Below are positions 62,364 through 64,000 of a stretch of 64,000 bases of DNA, one piece after another. Source of the DNA: Acanthosepion pharaonis (Eukaryota > Mollusca > Cephalopoda > Sepiida > Sepiidae); contig CAHIKZ030005404.1 in assembly GCA_903632075.3 (NCBI GenBank), positions 1,192,001 to 1,256,000 of the forward strand, written 5' to 3'. The position numbers and the translations under genes were made by a program. Each line of letters starts with the position of its first letter. Position 1 is the stretch's first letter. Below the pieces are notes generated by a model that worked only from the letters and a program-made list of their open reading frames with translations, did not search any database and was not told the DNA's origin.

Positions 62364-64000
62364 ACTGTTATTGAATTTGTTTGAACAAACCTTAAATTGA
62401 TAATGGATATCGTCAAAATTGACATTTTAATCAATGTGTTCTATAAATTAAATATTTTCAGATTAACATTGGTATATAGATAAGGCCATTTATGCATGGC
62501 TCTGTATATAGTAGGATTATGTTTTGTTTTTTGCTTTATTCTTTTTAAAAAATATGTTGCGCAATGTAAGATGACCAAAAGGGGTAAAATTAAAACCAGC
62601 ACAAGAGTTACTTTGGTCAGGATGTAACAATGAATTGTAATAGTTGATTTAATGTTTTTTTTTTTTTAATTTGGTCAAATTCAACAGTAATTTACTTGAT
62701 TCTTTTGAAAGCTTCCTGTTATATAAGCAAAAGACTGGTATTAATAAACTTGTGAGATAAAATAATTCTAATAAATATAATTTAAGATGTAATATTAAAA
62801 TAATTTGGAGTTTTTAAAGATTCAAAAAAATTTTATAACAGGCTTGCTAGAGTAGTATTATTAGTCAGGTACCAATCTCTCTCTCATATTATTGTATGTT
62901 TCTTTAGTTTTAATTTTCCTGTAAAGTAGAAAAAGAAATAAAGCAAGCAAGAATTCTGATCTTGGAAAATAATCTTACTCAGGAGGGATGGGAAATTGAT
63001 TTATTTTTTTATACTCACTATTAGAAATTTTTATATTATTAAAAATGTGATTGATATTGAAAATTTCAAGCTTATTGAATTTTTTTTTTATAGTTTCATT
63101 TTTCTTTTGTTTTTAAAGTTTAATGTTCAAATGAACATTTCATTTGTGATACTTAAATCATAGGTTTGATGTAAGAAATCTAATTTGTTTAGTGACTTCT
63201 AAAAATTTCTCTTGTCTTATATTTAACCAAAAAAAGACAAAACAATCGGATAAAATTAAGCAAAATGAATGATATAATTTAAATTCAGGCTACATATGAA
63301 GTTGTTCTTGTATAAATTAGAATAATCATTTGACTGATATATCCATGAAATTTTGTATACATGGTTTGTTTTTAAATCTTACTCTGAATTCTTGGTTTAA
63401 TTTTAAAACCCAGAAGAGAAATTGTCTGATGTAAAAAAAAAAAAAAAAAAAAAAAATCGGTAGTTTGATGTTTTTAAAACCAGTGTCAGCTCTAAGCTAT
63501 ACTTTGTCTATGACACTTTTGGAAGAAAACATTTAAAGTTAGAGCTCTTTAAACATTTTAATTAGATCTTTCTTGTCTGTTTCTTTTTTATGTATAAACA
63601 GCTTTATCTCTATTTATACAAGATGAAATTATCTTATGTAACTGTTACTTATTCTCTTCCACTCTACTCAAACATTGTTTATTTACCTTTTAAATATGTG
63701 ACTAAACTTTTTCATAGATTATCTACTAAACTAAATGTAATACCCAGTACCAAAGAAATCTGCTTGAAATTAGAATAAATTCAAGGTTTCAGTGTTTTTA
63801 TTCTTGAATCTAGGCCATTCCCACTTTATCTTTTGCCATTAATAACATTTTCACAGTAATTATTGTTTTTATTTGAGAAAAGAAAACCACTTTACTGCTT
63901 GTAGTTTATGTTTAGGTTCAAAACAATTTCTAACAGACTGTAATCCTTTGGCAAGATTTAAATAATATGAAGATTTTGTGCACCTTTTCTGAATATATAA
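62364..64000 (+). other. Intronic sequence without recognised features
   Basis: AT-rich; a poly-A run at about 63433-63456 is the only notable repeat. Confidence 0.45.

Larger units (their letters stand above)
3753..64000 (+). other. Long downstream intron (or intron plus intergenic) filled with repeats
   Basis: No further exon of the B56 gene or of any other host gene was recognised after the donor at 3753. The strand is markedly T-rich with many T runs, as often seen on the sense strand of introns. Whether the whole 60 kb belongs to this intron cannot be shown, because the next exon lies outside the window or was missed as a very short exon. Confidence 0.55.

Overview
This is a eukaryotic, AT-rich intronic window carrying one recognisable host exon and many decayed mobile elements. 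The exon, at 3556-3752 on the + strand, encodes part of the B56/B' regulatory subunit of protein phosphatase 2A and is closest to the epsilon isoform (PPP2R5E-like). It has a pyrimidine tract plus AG upstream and a GTAAGT donor downstream. I found no second host exon, so positions 3753-64000 read as one very long intron, or intron plus intergenic DNA. The source looks like an invertebrate animal with a repeat-rich genome. The mix of Penelope-like elements with GIY-YIG domains, mariner/Tc1, hAT, piggyBac, LINEs, tRNA-derived SINEs and long (AT)n arrays suggests a lophotrochozoan, possibly a mollusc or cephalopod. That assignment is an inference; no species-diagnostic gene is present.

Layout: 80-1235 holds a 5'-truncated Penelope-like element (PLE) with inverted terminal repeats, followed by a piggyBac-like remnant (1795-2214, minus) and the PP2A exon. 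From 5.7 to 18.5 kb there are a tRNA-SINE, a Tc1/mariner-type TIR element (11228-12483), a 115-bp MITE, a LINE 3' end (14164-14665), a long foldback (14830-15782), an inverted SINE pair (about 16.6-17.0 kb), a solo PLE terminal repeat (about 18.2 kb) and a LINE scrap. A decayed hAT transposase lies at 19355-21135 (minus), with a near-perfect 95-bp-arm foldback at 22034-22284. Positions 22.8-34.8 kb are mostly plain T-rich intron. From 34.8 to 41 kb there are a SINE, a Tc1 pseudogene (minus), a 465-bp SINE with a second 3' fragment, a CGGCGTTGCCCGGG-type repeat and a nearly full-length mariner (39233-40426, minus). From 43.2 to 49.4 kb there is a second PLE copy and two copies of one LINE family, all minus. 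A GC-richer tandem block with LTR-like features lies at 50083-50820. Two members of a long-TIR DNA transposon family without transposase occupy 52195-53427 (9-bp target duplication visible) and 59760-62363. A related internal fragment is at about 54.2-55.3 kb, and a further foldback at 58.5-59.5 kb.

No protein-coding locus other than the PP2A exon looks functional; every transposase or reverse-transcriptase trace carries frameshifts or stops. The best leads are the PLE family, whose 3' region carries a tRNA-like Pol III promoter module next to terminal repeats with hammerhead-ribozyme-like core motifs, and the long-TIR family with nested palindromes.
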